The notes: generated by a model from the sequence alone, not told the origin. A DNA stretch of 64,000 nucleotides from CAZCAC01 sp964496575 (GCA_964496575.1 CAZCAC010000025.1:18777-82776); one strand, 5' to 3'; shown: positions 35,289 to 44,195, counted from the first letter of the stretch. Numbers and translations: made by a program.

Positions 35289-38200
35289 ATGTCGCGCGAC
35301 GGTCGGATCTCCCGCTCTTCTCTCTGCCAGCTGTCAGCGGCCGCGGTGACCCTCGCGCTGGCCCCGCACGCCCCGGCGCAGGATCGCTTCCCGGGCGTCG
35401 AGGGGGACCGCTTTCCCGCCAGCAACGAAGGCGCGCGGCTCGACCCCGAGGGTGCGCTCGGGCACGTCACGCCGCCGTCTCCCTTCGGGCTGGTCACCAG
35501 CCGCCGCTGGGCCCACGGGGTACCGTACGAGCGCACGACTCTCGACCCCGTCCCCAACCCGCACCCCGCGCCCGAGCCGCAGCCGCGGCGCGATCACCCC
35601 TACGACGTCGTCGTCCATCCCGACGGAACGAAGGTGTACATCGCGCTGCAGGGCTCGGAGCTGGAGCCGGGCAGCGAGGTCGCGGTCTACGACCTGCTGG
35701 AGGAGGCGGTCGTCGGGCGGATCGAGCTGAAGCCGGCGGACGAGGCGGGAGCCGCGGGCTCGAGCCCCTACCGGATGGCGCTGCACCCCGCCGGCCGGCA
35801 CCTCCTGGTCACCAGCCGCTTCTCCAACTTCCTCAGCGTGATCGACACCGTGCGCGACGAGGTCGTCACCGAGGTCCCGGCCGACTTCTACTGCCAGGGG
35901 ATCACCTTCGACGCGACGGGGAACACCGCGTACGTCTGCAACCGCTACCTCGACCAGGTCTTCGTCTTCGACGTCGAGGCGTCGGCGGAGCGCTTCGCCG
36001 CCTCGATGCGCGTGCTCGGCGGACTCGACGACGAGGCCTTCTTCGGGAGTGGAGAGGACGGCGGTATCCACGGGCTCCTGGTCGAGAGCTGCGGCACCGC
36101 CGGCTGTCACGATCAACGTCGCGGGGACCTTCTCGCCAGCCACGATGCGCTCGCGACCTACCACTCGGTGCTCGAGCACGTCACCCCCGGAAACTCGACG
36201 CGGAGCCGGCTCTTGCGCGCGACGATCCGCACGCGCTACGGCGGCTACGCCGACCGCGAGCCGAGATACCAGAGCCACGACACCGGCGTGGTCGTCTTCC
36301 AGCGCCCCGACACCGACCCGCGCTACCGGCGCCTGGCGAGCTGGATCGACGCCGGTGGTCCGGGCCCCGGCATCCCCGTCGGCAACCCGCGCAGCAAGCC
36401 GAAGGTCAGCGCGCTCTCCTCCGACGGGCGCTACCTCTTCGTCGGCAACTTCGGCACGCAGGACCTCGGCATCGTCGACCTCGAGCTGGGTCGGGAGATC
36501 GGCGGGATCTACCTCCAGAACGGCGTCAACGACCTCCTGGTGTACCGCTCGCCGGAGACCGGGCGTGACGCGCTGCTGGTCACCACCATGGGGATCGGCT
36601 TCGGAACGGCGAAGGAGCGCGCGCCCTACACCGGCGAGTCCTGGGATCGCGACAACGCCGGCGCGCACTACTCGCTGTGGCGCGACACCGATACGATGCA
36701 GCGGCTGCCCCGCGAGGAGCAGGTGGTGCTCGGCCCCTTCGACGCCGTCGACGGCACCGCGGAGATCAAGTTCCGCGACCTCCAGAACGACCTGCTCTTC
36801 ATCGACGTCGGGGCGCTCGACCTGCCTGCCGAGCCTCCGCGGGAGCACCTCGACTACGTGCTCTTCGCCAACCGCTACGAGGCGCACCGCGCGTGGGTGC
36901 GGTACACCTCCGACACCGCCGAGGCGACCTACGGAGACATCAAGGGCGACATCCCGCCCGACCTGATGCGCGTGGTCGGCGCCTTTCCCGAGAAGATGGC
37001 GATCGTCGGGAAACGGCTGTTCGTCACCATGCAGTGCAGCAACCAGGTCCAGGAGTGGCTCATCGACGCGGAAGCCTCCGACCCGATCGACTACCTGGTG
37101 CCCGTGGCGATCCACGAGACCGGCTACCAGCCGATCGGCATCGCGGCGGGCCCCGCGGGGACGCCGGCCGAAGGCCAGCTCTTCGTGGCCAACTTCCTCG
37201 GCGGCTCCCTCTCGATCATCGACCCGGACGCGAGAATCTCCCGCGAGGTGACCGTCGATCCATCCGTCCGGCGGCTGCCCGTGCCCGCGACCAGCGCCGA
37301 GCGCGGCGAGCTCTTGTCGCACACCGCGCTCTTCTCCTCCGATCAGGACACCTCGTGCTTCCACTGCCACTCGGGCGACCTCGGCGACAGCCGCGCCTGG
37401 GGCGTCAGCCAGGTGCTCGGCCAGGAGTTCGTCGCCGAGGACGACGAGCAGGGCACGCTGGTGGTCGGCGGCACCATGGGCGTGCCCCAGATGCGCGGGC
37501 TGTTCGGCATCCAGCCCTTCTTCTTCGAGGGCGTGATCTCCGTGTACGAGCCCCGCTCGATGATCATGGAGCACTGCCCCTCCGACGACTTCCTGCGACC
37601 GACGCCGCACGGCGACTTCACGCACATCGGCGCACACTACGTCGTGGAGGGCGTGGACGACGTGCAGTCGAAGATGGAGACGCAGGTGCAGTACGACTCC
37701 TCGAACGAGGAGCGGCGCGACGAGATGTTCCGCCAGATGTCGATGCGGCTCTTCGGGAAGGCGTTCAAGATGCGCGACTTCCAGCGCCTGACCGGGGAGT
37801 GGCAGGCGCACGAGCCGCGTCTCCTGCCCAACCCCTACGATCAGAGCAACCCGGCGATCGTCCGCGGTCGGCTCCTGTTCGAGGATCCGCAGGTCGGGTG
37901 CGTCTCCTGCCACCCGCCGCCGCACTTCGCCAAGAAGGACTTCCCCGGCCTGCGCAATCAGGCGATGCCCGCGAGAGTGACCTTCACCGTGCGCGACGGC
38001 TCGTTCACGCTGATGAGCAAGAACCGCGAGGACTGGATCAACGGCGCCCGCCGCGACCTCGAGCCATGGGACCTCGGCCGCGCCGAGGAGGAGCAAGGGC
38101 ACTTCACCGTCTTCCCGCTGCGCGGCATCTGGGACCGGCCGCCGATCTTCCTGCACAACGGCATGGCCCGCACCATGCGCGAGGTCCTCGCGCCCCCCGG

Positions 38201-38438
38201 CCACCCCGGGCTCGGTTACTTCAAGTACGAGCCGCGCATCGGCGGCGTGCCCGAGCGGCCAGGTCTGCGCGAGGTGGGCTTCAACTTCACGATGGTCGCC
38301 GCCACGCGCGAGCCCGACCAGGTGAAGCTGCACCTCTACTCCGGCGCCCGCATCGGCTTCGACACCCACGGCGGCACCTCCCAGCTGACCCGGCGACAGA
38401 TCGAGGACCTCGCCGCCTTCCTCAACTCGATCGAATGA
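35289..38438 (+). CDS. Large YVTN beta-propeller/multiheme cytochrome c protein
   Basis: A 1049-aa exported protein with signal peptide (LSAAAVTLALAPHAPAQ). Propeller blades (HPYDVVVHPDGTKVYIAL, LFVGNFGTQDLGIVD and others) are interrupted by an inserted segment with the heme-like motif C268-GTAG-C273-H274, a C-x4-CH variant. The C-terminal peroxidase-like part has CFHCH (C690) and CVSCH (C871), followed by PIFLHNGMARTMREV. It is an elongated relative of the preceding protein. Its stop overlaps the next ATG by 4 bases (ATGA). Its function is unknown; electron transfer or oxidation of an extracytoplasmic substrate is likely. Confidence 0.8.
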   Translation: MSRDGRISRSSLCQLSAAAVTLALAPHAPAQDRFPGVEGDRFPASNEGARLDPEGALGHVTPPSPFGLVTSRRWAHGVPYERTTLDPVPNPHPAPEPQPRRDHPYDVVVHPDGTKVYIALQGSELEPGSEVAVYDLLEEAVVGRIELKPADEAGAAGSSPYRMALHPAGRHLLVTSRFSNFLSVIDTVRDEVVTEVPADFYCQGITFDATGNTAYVCNRYLDQVFVFDVEASAERFAASMRVLGGLDDEAFFGSGEDGGIHGLLVESCGTAGCHDQRRGDLLASHDALATYHSVLEHVTPGNSTRSRLLRATIRTRYGGYADREPRYQSHDTGVVVFQRPDTDPRYRRLASWIDAGGPGPGIPVGNPRSKPKVSALSSDGRYLFVGNFGTQDLGIVDLELGREIGGIYLQNGVNDLLVYRSPETGRDALLVTTMGIGFGTAKERAPYTGESWDRDNAGAHYSLWRDTDTMQRLPREEQVVLGPFDAVDGTAEIKFRDLQNDLLFIDVGALDLPAEPPREHLDYVLFANRYEAHRAWVRYTSDTAEATYGDIKGDIPPDLMRVVGAFPEKMAIVGKRLFVTMQCSNQVQEWLIDAEASDPIDYLVPVAIHETGYQPIGIAAGPAGTPAEGQLFVANFLGGSLSIIDPDARISREVTVDPSVRRLPVPATSAERGELLSHTALFSSDQDTSCFHCHSGDLGDSRAWGVSQVLGQEFVAEDDEQGTLVVGGTMGVPQMRGLFGIQPFFFEGVISVYEPRSMIMEHCPSDDFLRPTPHGDFTHIGAHYVVEGVDDVQSKMETQVQYDSSNEERRDEMFRQMSMRLFGKAFKMRDFQRLTGEWQAHEPRLLPNPYDQSNPAIVRGRLLFEDPQVGCVSCHPPPHFAKKDFPGLRNQAMPARVTFTVRDGSFTLMSKNREDWINGARRDLEPWDLGRAEEEQGHFTVFPLRGIWDRPPIFLHNGMARTMREVLAPPGHPGLGYFKYEPRIGGVPERPGLREVGFNFTMVAATREPDQVKLHLYSGARIGFDTHGGTSQLTRRQIEDLAAFLNSIE

Positions 38439-39460
38439 GCGGCTCGGGACACAACGCGATGGCCGTGGGGTTGCTCACCTTGGCGCTGGTGGCGTGCGGG
38501 AAGGACGCCGGGACCCTCGAAGCTCCCACCGCTCCGCAACAGCTCCTGCACGAAGCGGACAGCTCGACGATGGTGGTCATCCCCGACATGACGTTCATCA
38601 TGGGCACCGCAGAATCGCACCCCGACCTGCCGGAAGAACCGCTGGGAGCCGCGCCGCTGCGCCCCTCCGACGTCCCGATCGCCCGCGCCGAGCACGGCTG
38701 GCGCCACGCCGACGAACGACCCCAGCGAGCGGTGAGCGTGCGCGCGTTCGCCATCGACGCCCACGAGGTGACCAATGCCCGGTACCGTCGCTTCCTCGAG
38801 GCGGTCGAACGCGATGGCGACGCGGCTTGGCGCCACCCGGAGCAGCCAGAGGGGAAGGACCACACGCCTCGCTACTGGCGCGAGTACAACCCGTTGATGA
38901 AGTCGCCGGGCTACCTGAAGCTCGTGCCGTTCGATCACGAGACCTTCACCGCGGACGACAAGCCAGTGGTCGGCGTCGACTGGTTCGACGCCTGGGCCTA
39001 CGCCGCGTGGGCCGGGAAGCGCCTGCCCACCGAAGCGGAGTGGGAGCTCGCCGCCCGCGGCGCCGGCGGCCGGCGCTGGCCGTGGGGAAACGAGTGGCAC
39101 TGGGGCTACTGCAACATCGGCGGCGAGAAGAAGGGGCTCGACATCAGCACGCGCGGTGAGGAGAAGGACGGGTACATCTACGCCGCGCCCGTCGGATCCT
39201 ATCCGGAAGGGAACAGCCGGTGGGGAGTTTGCGACATGGCCGGCAACGTCGCGGAGTGGTGCGCGGACTGGTATCGGGAGGACTGGTACTCGCAAGGCGA
39301 GACGAAGGACCCCCGTGGCCCGACCGACGGGGCTCATCGCGTGGTGCGCGGCGGCAGCTCGCAGCGCGGCGCGAACGGGGTCCGCTGCGCGAAGCGGGCG
39401 TCCTACGAGCCGGAGTTCCGCAACTTCACCCTCGGCTTCCGCTGCGCGAAGGACCTCTAG
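38435..39460 (+). CDS. SUMF1/FGE-fold lipoprotein, catalytic Cys absent
   Basis: A 341-aa lipoprotein (lipobox LVAC, C21) with a formylglycine-generating-enzyme-like domain. Family motifs are visible: FIMGTAESHP, DAHEVTNARYRRFLEA, GKRLPTEAEWELAARG, WPWGNEW, DMAGNVAEW and VVRGGSS. In active FGE two copper-binding Cys follow RGGS; here that stretch reads QRGANGVRCAKR and the pair is missing. It is therefore probably not a sulfatase activator. It may be a binding or assembly factor, like other SUMF1-fold proteins near redox enzymes (for example NirV). It overlaps the upstream cytochrome gene and is followed 6 nt later by a second SUMF1 gene. Confidence 0.85.
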   Translation: MSGSGHNAMAVGLLTLALVACGKDAGTLEAPTAPQQLLHEADSSTMVVIPDMTFIMGTAESHPDLPEEPLGAAPLRPSDVPIARAEHGWRHADERPQRAVSVRAFAIDAHEVTNARYRRFLEAVERDGDAAWRHPEQPEGKDHTPRYWREYNPLMKSPGYLKLVPFDHETFTADDKPVVGVDWFDAWAYAAWAGKRLPTEAEWELAARGAGGRRWPWGNEWHWGYCNIGGEKKGLDISTRGEEKDGYIYAAPVGSYPEGNSRWGVCDMAGNVAEWCADWYREDWYSQGETKDPRGPTDGAHRVVRGGSSQRGANGVRCAKRASYEPEFRNFTLGFRCAKDL

Positions 39461-39466
39461 AAGGCG

Positions 39467-40600
39467 ATGCTCACCCTCCTCTCGATCCTCTGCCTGTTCT
39501 CGACCGCGACGTCCGCGTCGAACGAGGACCCCGAGGGCATGGTGCTGGTCCCGGCGGGCGAGTTCGTCATGGGGAGCGTGGACGGCAACTTCGACTCGCA
39601 GCCCCCGCACTGGGTCCGGCTCTCGGCCTTCTACATCGATCGGCACGAGGTGACCAACGCGCAGTTCGCGCGGTTCGTGCGCGATGCGGGCAGCTTCGAC
39701 GCCGTCGAGGGGCCCTGGTTCCGGCGCAGCGTGGAGGGGTGTCTCGACGTCCTGGCGTACTACCGGAGCCGCTACGGTTCGATCGATCCCGGGACCTGGG
39801 TGCCCGCCGGTTCGACAGAAGAGGCGCGCGTGAGACTGCGCGACGACGCGACGCGCTGCCGCGCGGCGATCCTGGCGCTCGGGGACCTGCTCGTCGAGGA
39901 CTCGCCGCTCGTCGAGAGCGACCTCGATGAGCTCGCGGCACGGCCCGAGGTGCAGCGGCGGGTCGCGGAACAGGCGGCTCTTCCTGTGCGCTACGTCACC
40001 TGGCGCGACGCGGCGCGTTACGCGCGGTGGGCGGGAAAGCGCTTGCCGACGGAGGCCGAGTGGGAGAAGGCGGCGCGGGGGATCGACGGGCGGCGCTTCC
40101 CCTGGGGGAACGACTGGTCCGAGGAGCGCTGCTGCACTGGGAACACACCAGCGCAGGGCGCGATCTTCGATCCGCACCGGTTCCGGGTCCGCGGCGAGCG
40201 AAGCGCGGACGGCTCGCCGCCGGGGCCGTCGCCGGTGGGCAGCTTTCCCGCGGGCGCCAGCCCCTACGGCGTGCTGGACCTGGCGGGCAACGTCTGGGAG
40301 TGGACCGCCGACTGGTACGGCGAGCGCTACTATCTCGAAAGCCGGGATGCGATCGACCCGACGGGCCCCGCTGGGCTGCCGGACGCGCGCCTCCCCGGGC
40401 CGGAGTCGGAGGACGCGCGGCTCCGCGACCCGAGCCAGGGTCGCGCGAGCGACACCCGCAAGGTGATCCGCGGCGGTGGCTGGGCGGGCCCTCCACACCA
40501 GTCGCCGTTCAACACCCGGACGACGACCAGGACGTGGAGCAACCCCACCTACTGGCACGACGACGTCGGCTTCCGGTGCGTGATGGACGCCGGCGACTGA
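39467..40600 (+). CDS. SUMF1/FGE-fold exported protein, catalytic Cys absent
   Basis: A 377-aa exported protein with signal peptide (LTLLSILCLFSTATSA). The domain has MVLVPAGEFVMGS, DRHEVTNAQFARF, GKRLPTEAEWEKAARG, FPWGNDW and DLAGNVWEWTADWYG. After VIRGGGW the sequence continues AGPPHQSPFN, with no Cys, so the formylglycine-generating chemistry is not supported. An insertion at about 75-150 (CLDVLAYYRSR and beyond) is absent from standard members. It is the last gene of the five-gene operon. Its stop is only 7 bp from the stop of the convergent CRTAC1/thioredoxin gene, inside a palindrome. Confidence 0.84.
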   Translation: MLTLLSILCLFSTATSASNEDPEGMVLVPAGEFVMGSVDGNFDSQPPHWVRLSAFYIDRHEVTNAQFARFVRDAGSFDAVEGPWFRRSVEGCLDVLAYYRSRYGSIDPGTWVPAGSTEEARVRLRDDATRCRAAILALGDLLVEDSPLVESDLDELAARPEVQRRVAEQAALPVRYVTWRDAARYARWAGKRLPTEAEWEKAARGIDGRRFPWGNDWSEERCCTGNTPAQGAIFDPHRFRVRGERSADGSPPGPSPVGSFPAGASPYGVLDLAGNVWEWTADWYGERYYLESRDAIDPTGPAGLPDARLPGPESEDARLRDPSQGRASDTRKVIRGGGWAGPPHQSPFNTRTTTRTWSNPTYWHDDVGFRCVMDAGD

Positions 40601-40616
40601 GCGCTGCTCAGTCGCC
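40592..40616. terminator. Perfect palindrome spanning two convergent stop codons
   Basis: The stem GGCGACTGAGC / GCTCAGTCGCC (11 bp, 3-nt loop) contains the TGA of both convergent genes, and both proteins end in Gly-Asp. No T-run follows. A compact bidirectional hairpin limiting read-through from either side is plausible, but the symmetry could partly come from the shared GD-stop codons. Confidence 0.4.
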
Positions 40617-42293
40617 CTCCTCCTTCTTCATCTTCCCGATGTACTCGGCGAGCAGGCTCGCCCGGGGATACCCCGCCTCGATCAGACGCTCGAGCTCCCC
40701 TTCGGCCTTCTCCTTCTCGCCCACCGCTACGTGGGCCAGGCCGAGGTACAGGTGTGTGTCCAGGTGATCGGGCTCCAGCGCCAGCACCTTCTCGTAGGCC
40801 ACGATCGCCGCGCGGAATTCTCCCTGGCGGTACAGGGTGACGCCGAGCTCCCGCCAGGCGGCGGCGAAGCGCGGGTCTGCCTCGATCGCCTGGCGCAGAT
40901 ACGCGACCGCCTCGTCGAGACGGCCCTCCTTGCCCGCCCGGCACCCCCGCTCGTAGAGGAGTTGCGGGCGGCGCTGCGCGCGCACCTCCATGTTGCCGAG
41001 CTGGTACTCGCGCGCGGTATCTTCGAGGCCGCGGGAGGCGAAGCGCGCCTCGATCAGCGCGAAGTCGAGCTGGGCCGGAACACGTCCCCAGTCCCCCTCG
41101 AAGGGGCTCGCCGCCGCGCGCAGCACCTTGGGGGCGGCCTCCAGCAGGGCGAGGTCCGCGAGCAGGACGTCCACGTCCACCGGGCCGAAGTACATCACCA
41201 CCAGGTTGCCGTCGCCATCGACCAGCATGCTGGTTGGCAGTGGAATGCGCGTGTCGCGATCCATCAGGAGACCCTGGAGCGTGTCGAGCACGTCGATCGT
41301 CGCCGCGGGCGCGAAGACCACGGGTCGCGGCCAGCCGAGGTCCTTCAGCCGGGCCTCCGCCTGCACACGCTCCTCCTCCGGCTCGACGCCGATCGCGACC
41401 AGCGCCACGCCCGCAGCGGCGAGCTGTTCGTGGCGCGCCGCCAGCGCGGTGAGCTCCTCGAGGCACGGCGTGCACCAGCTCGCCCAGAGCGTCAGCAGCG
41501 CGGGGCTCCCGGTGGGCGTCGAGCGCTGCCCGGGCTGGATGCCGTAGACCTCCACCGTCCGACCCGCCGGAGTCTCCGTCACCAGCCTGGGCATCGGCAG
41601 CGGGACCGGCAGCACCACGCGGGTGCGACTCGTCGGATCGGGGGGCGTGCGCGGCGACGGCTCCAGCGCGCTGGCCGTGCGCGGCGGATCCCAGGGTACG
41701 GCGCGCCCCGAACCCTGAATCAGGTCGTAGCGGAGCCCCGCCTCGAGCTCGCCGAAGCTCTCCGCCTCGCCTCCGGGCCACCGCACGACGACGCGGTCGA
41801 GCTCGCGCTCCGCACCGAGGCCGAAGTGCATCCACGAGCTCGACTGCGCGAGGTAGCCCTCGCCTGCGCGGAGACTACGAACCAGCTTGCGCCCGCTCGC
41901 GAGGAAGAGGTCGACGCGCGCGCCGATCGCGTCGCGGTTGCACGTCACGCCCTTCAGCCGGAACGCCACGAAGTCGTCGCCGGCCGTGCGCGGCGCGTCG
42001 TTGCGCAGGAAGCGCACGCGGGGACCGTTGCGGTTGGTGACGAAGAGATCGAGGTCGCCGTCGAGGTCCCAGTCGATCCGCGACGCCGCGCGAGCGTCGT
42101 CGTAGAAGCCGAAGCCCGAGACCGCGTCGATGCGCGCGTAGGTCCCGTCGCCGACGTTGAGGAACGCGCAATTGCGCTCCCGGCCGCTCCAGGAGTAGCC
42201 GCGGCGCATCAGCTTGTTGATCGCGGTCCAGGCCGACGCGTACACGTCGCCCGCGTCACCGGTCTCGCTGGCCTCGGTGGGGGATTGCGACAC
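40608..42293 (-). CDS. CRTAC1/UnbV-thioredoxin-TPR protein, 3' part after in-frame TGA
   Basis: A frame of 561 codons from a GTG at 42293. In order it holds the last FG-GAP-like segment (DWDLDGDLDLFVTNRNGPRV) and an ASPIC/UnbV domain (GARVDLFLASGRKLVRSL, then RVVVRWPGG). A thioredoxin/TlpA domain with active site WASWCTPCLEEL and a TPR array (FAAAWRELGVTLYRQGEF and others) follow. It lacks a signal peptide and begins mid-domain. Seven codons upstream, in the same frame, is the TGA that ends the upstream half (42315-42317). The two halves are best read as one gene with a nonsense codon. A separate GTG restart is possible but would make a cytoplasmic fragment. Confidence 0.75.
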   Translation of the reverse strand: MSQSPTEASETGDAGDVYASAWTAINKLMRRGYSWSGRERNCAFLNVGDGTYARIDAVSGFGFYDDARAASRIDWDLDGDLDLFVTNRNGPRVRFLRNDAPRTAGDDFVAFRLKGVTCNRDAIGARVDLFLASGRKLVRSLRAGEGYLAQSSSWMHFGLGAERELDRVVVRWPGGEAESFGELEAGLRYDLIQGSGRAVPWDPPRTASALEPSPRTPPDPTSRTRVVLPVPLPMPRLVTETPAGRTVEVYGIQPGQRSTPTGSPALLTLWASWCTPCLEELTALAARHEQLAAAGVALVAIGVEPEEERVQAEARLKDLGWPRPVVFAPAATIDVLDTLQGLLMDRDTRIPLPTSMLVDGDGNLVVMYFGPVDVDVLLADLALLEAAPKVLRAAASPFEGDWGRVPAQLDFALIEARFASRGLEDTAREYQLGNMEVRAQRRPQLLYERGCRAGKEGRLDEAVAYLRQAIEADPRFAAAWRELGVTLYRQGEFRAAIVAYEKVLALEPDHLDTHLYLGLAHVAVGEKEKAEGELERLIEAGYPRASLLAEYIGKMKKEEGD

Positions 42294-42314
42294 GACCTGC
42301 CGCCAGAAGAAGCT

Positions 42315-44195
42315 TCACAAGTCCTTCGTTCGAGTCGAGGTGAGGAAGCCGTTCGGCACCACCATGTCGAGGCGACCGTCGTTGTTGAGGTCGGTGAAGA
42401 TCGAGCCCCAGCCCCAGCGCCCCATGGTGATTCCGGTCTCCACGCTGACGTCGCGGAAGGTGCCGTCGCCGGCGTTGGCGAACAGCGCATTCCCGCGCGC
42501 GTGGTGCTGGTACTGGCCGCGGACCTCTCCGGACGTGCCGGGCTTGAAGCGCCGGTGATACGTGACGCGGTTCCCCGCCGACGAGAACATGCTCGTGACC
42601 AGGATGTCCATCCAGCCGTCGCCGTCGAAGTCGCCCCACTCCGCGCCCATGCCCGCCGCGATGTCCTCGACCGCAGCCTCGGGCGCGACGTCGGTGAAGT
42701 GGCCCCCGTCGTTGCGATACAGGCAGTTGCGCCCGAAGTCGTTGGCGACGTAGAGGTCCTGGTCGCCGTCGTTGTCGTAGTCCTCCCACGCAGACGCGAA
42801 GCTGAAGCGCGAGTTGTGGACGTCGAGCCCGACGTCGTCGGTCACATCCGCGATGACCCACTTCCCCCGGTTCTCGAGGAGGAAGTTGCGCTGCCCATTC
42901 TCCGCGTCGTGGTAGGGCACCGGCCAGGACTCACCGTCGTACGGAGTCGCGTAGCCGGTGGCGTAGAGGTCGAGGTCGCCGTCGAGGTCGTAGTCGGCGG
43001 CGGTGATCATGGTGATGGCCACCGCCGGCGCGAGGATTCTCACCCGGAAACGCCCCTCGCCGTCGCCCTCGAAGACGCCGATCTCCTCCCCGATCACCGC
43101 GACCAGGTCGCGATCGCCGTCGCCGTCCCAGTCGATCAAGAGCGCGCTGCGGGTGAAGTCGAGGATGTTGGCCCCGCTGTCCTCCGGTCCCGGGCGCACG
43201 GTCCCGTCCCCGGCGTTGAGGTAGAGCCGGTTGGGCAATCCGCCGGGCTGGCAGAGGAAGAAGTCCTCGAGCCCGTCGCCGTCGACGTCTCCGATCGCGA
43301 TCCCGGCGGAGTGTCCCATCAGCGGCTGCCCCATGGTGCGGATCATCCGGGCGCGCCAGTGGTCGATCCCCGGCAGGAGCTGCGTCTCGAAGCTCGACGT
43401 GTTCGCGAAGACCGAACCGGTGCAGTCGGTGTAGAGGGACCGGCGCTCGCGCGCGGTCACCTCCTCGAAGTCCCAGACGACGATCGAGCGGATGCGCAGC
43501 CCACCTTCCTCGGCGTCCGGCGTCCATTCGACGCGCCACGTGGCGGACTGCTCGACGAGGTGATGATCGGACTCGCCGTCGGCGGCGTAGTAGGCGTCGG
43601 TGCGCACTCCTTCCTCGTGCTCCTCGACGCGGATGATCTTGAACTTGTAGTGGAAGTGCGGGTGCGCCTCGTGCCCCGCCTCCTCGTCCGATCCCCAGAG
43701 CGGCGCGATCAGCCGGGCGAGCTCGGTGGCGAGCCCCGCCCGCCCTTGCACGGGCCGTTCGCCGGAGTCGAGCTCTCTACCCTTCTCGGCGGGCGCGTCC
43801 GCCGCCCGGCGGACGACCAGTGCAGCGTCCTCGAACACGACGCCCAGCGCCTCGGGGCGCAGCAGCCCGCCGGAGTATTCCTCGACCACCAGCTCGGCGA
43901 GCGCGGCCGCGTCGGGTCCGGGGCTTTCCTCGAGCAGGTGCGCGAGCTCCTTGAGCCGCGCGCCGCAGGCGCTGTTCAGGTACTCGCTGCCCCAGCCCAC
44001 CGCCAGCGGATCGACCGCGCCGAGCTGCTCGCGGATCAGCTCGGAGAGGCCCTCGTCGGAGTCGCCGGGGACCTCGGCCAGCTCGTCCTGGTTTCCTTTG
44101 GAAGAGCTCTGGAGTGGCCCCCAGAGGCCGCCGAGGAGGAGCAGACCGGGGACGAGAGAGTGTCGAGCCGTGAGTCGCATGCCGCCGAACATCAT
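42315..44195 (-). CDS. CRTAC1-like FG-GAP protein, 5' part ending at in-frame TGA
   Basis: A 626-aa N-terminal portion with a signal peptide (SLVPGLLLLGGLWGPLQ). About 230 residues of mixed sequence are followed by VCBS/FG-GAP calcium-binding repeats, such as AIGDVDGDGLEDFF, DYDLDGDLDLYATG, DYDNDGDQDLYVAND and DFDGDGWMDILVT. It stops at DMVVPNGFLTS-TRTKDL. The frame continues past the TGA as SFFWRQV and into the downstream half. From memory, DL-x-SFFWRQV is continuous in related planctomycetal proteins (to be checked). The start is taken as the ATG at 44195; 44192 or 44180 would also serve. Read-through would give a protein of about 1190 aa. Confidence 0.75.
   Translation of the reverse strand: MMFGGMRLTARHSLVPGLLLLGGLWGPLQSSSKGNQDELAEVPGDSDEGLSELIREQLGAVDPLAVGWGSEYLNSACGARLKELAHLLEESPGPDAAALAELVVEEYSGGLLRPEALGVVFEDAALVVRRAADAPAEKGRELDSGERPVQGRAGLATELARLIAPLWGSDEEAGHEAHPHFHYKFKIIRVEEHEEGVRTDAYYAADGESDHHLVEQSATWRVEWTPDAEEGGLRIRSIVVWDFEEVTARERRSLYTDCTGSVFANTSSFETQLLPGIDHWRARMIRTMGQPLMGHSAGIAIGDVDGDGLEDFFLCQPGGLPNRLYLNAGDGTVRPGPEDSGANILDFTRSALLIDWDGDGDRDLVAVIGEEIGVFEGDGEGRFRVRILAPAVAITMITAADYDLDGDLDLYATGYATPYDGESWPVPYHDAENGQRNFLLENRGKWVIADVTDDVGLDVHNSRFSFASAWEDYDNDGDQDLYVANDFGRNCLYRNDGGHFTDVAPEAAVEDIAAGMGAEWGDFDGDGWMDILVTSMFSSAGNRVTYHRRFKPGTSGEVRGQYQHHARGNALFANAGDGTFRDVSVETGITMGRWGWGSIFTDLNNDGRLDMVVPNGFLTSTRTKDL

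Noticed and set aside
35334..38369. 1011-codon minus-strand frame opposite the multiheme protein
   Set aside because: An antisense shadow; the plus strand shows CxxCH motifs, a signal peptide and operon spacing.
33388..38438. Methylamine dehydrogenase or MauG-type annotation for the cytochrome proteins
   Set aside because: The C-terminal parts resemble the di-heme peroxidase/MauG group, but no methylamine or methanobactin genes are present, so no specific substrate is claimed.
38336..40558. 740-codon minus-strand frame opposite the SUMF1 genes
   Set aside because: No recognisable motifs; the two SUMF1 domains on the plus strand are unambiguous.
42315..42317. Selenocysteine reading of the in-frame TGA
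   Set aside because: No redox motif surrounds the codon and I could not identify a SECIS hairpin; kept only as a test within the finding.
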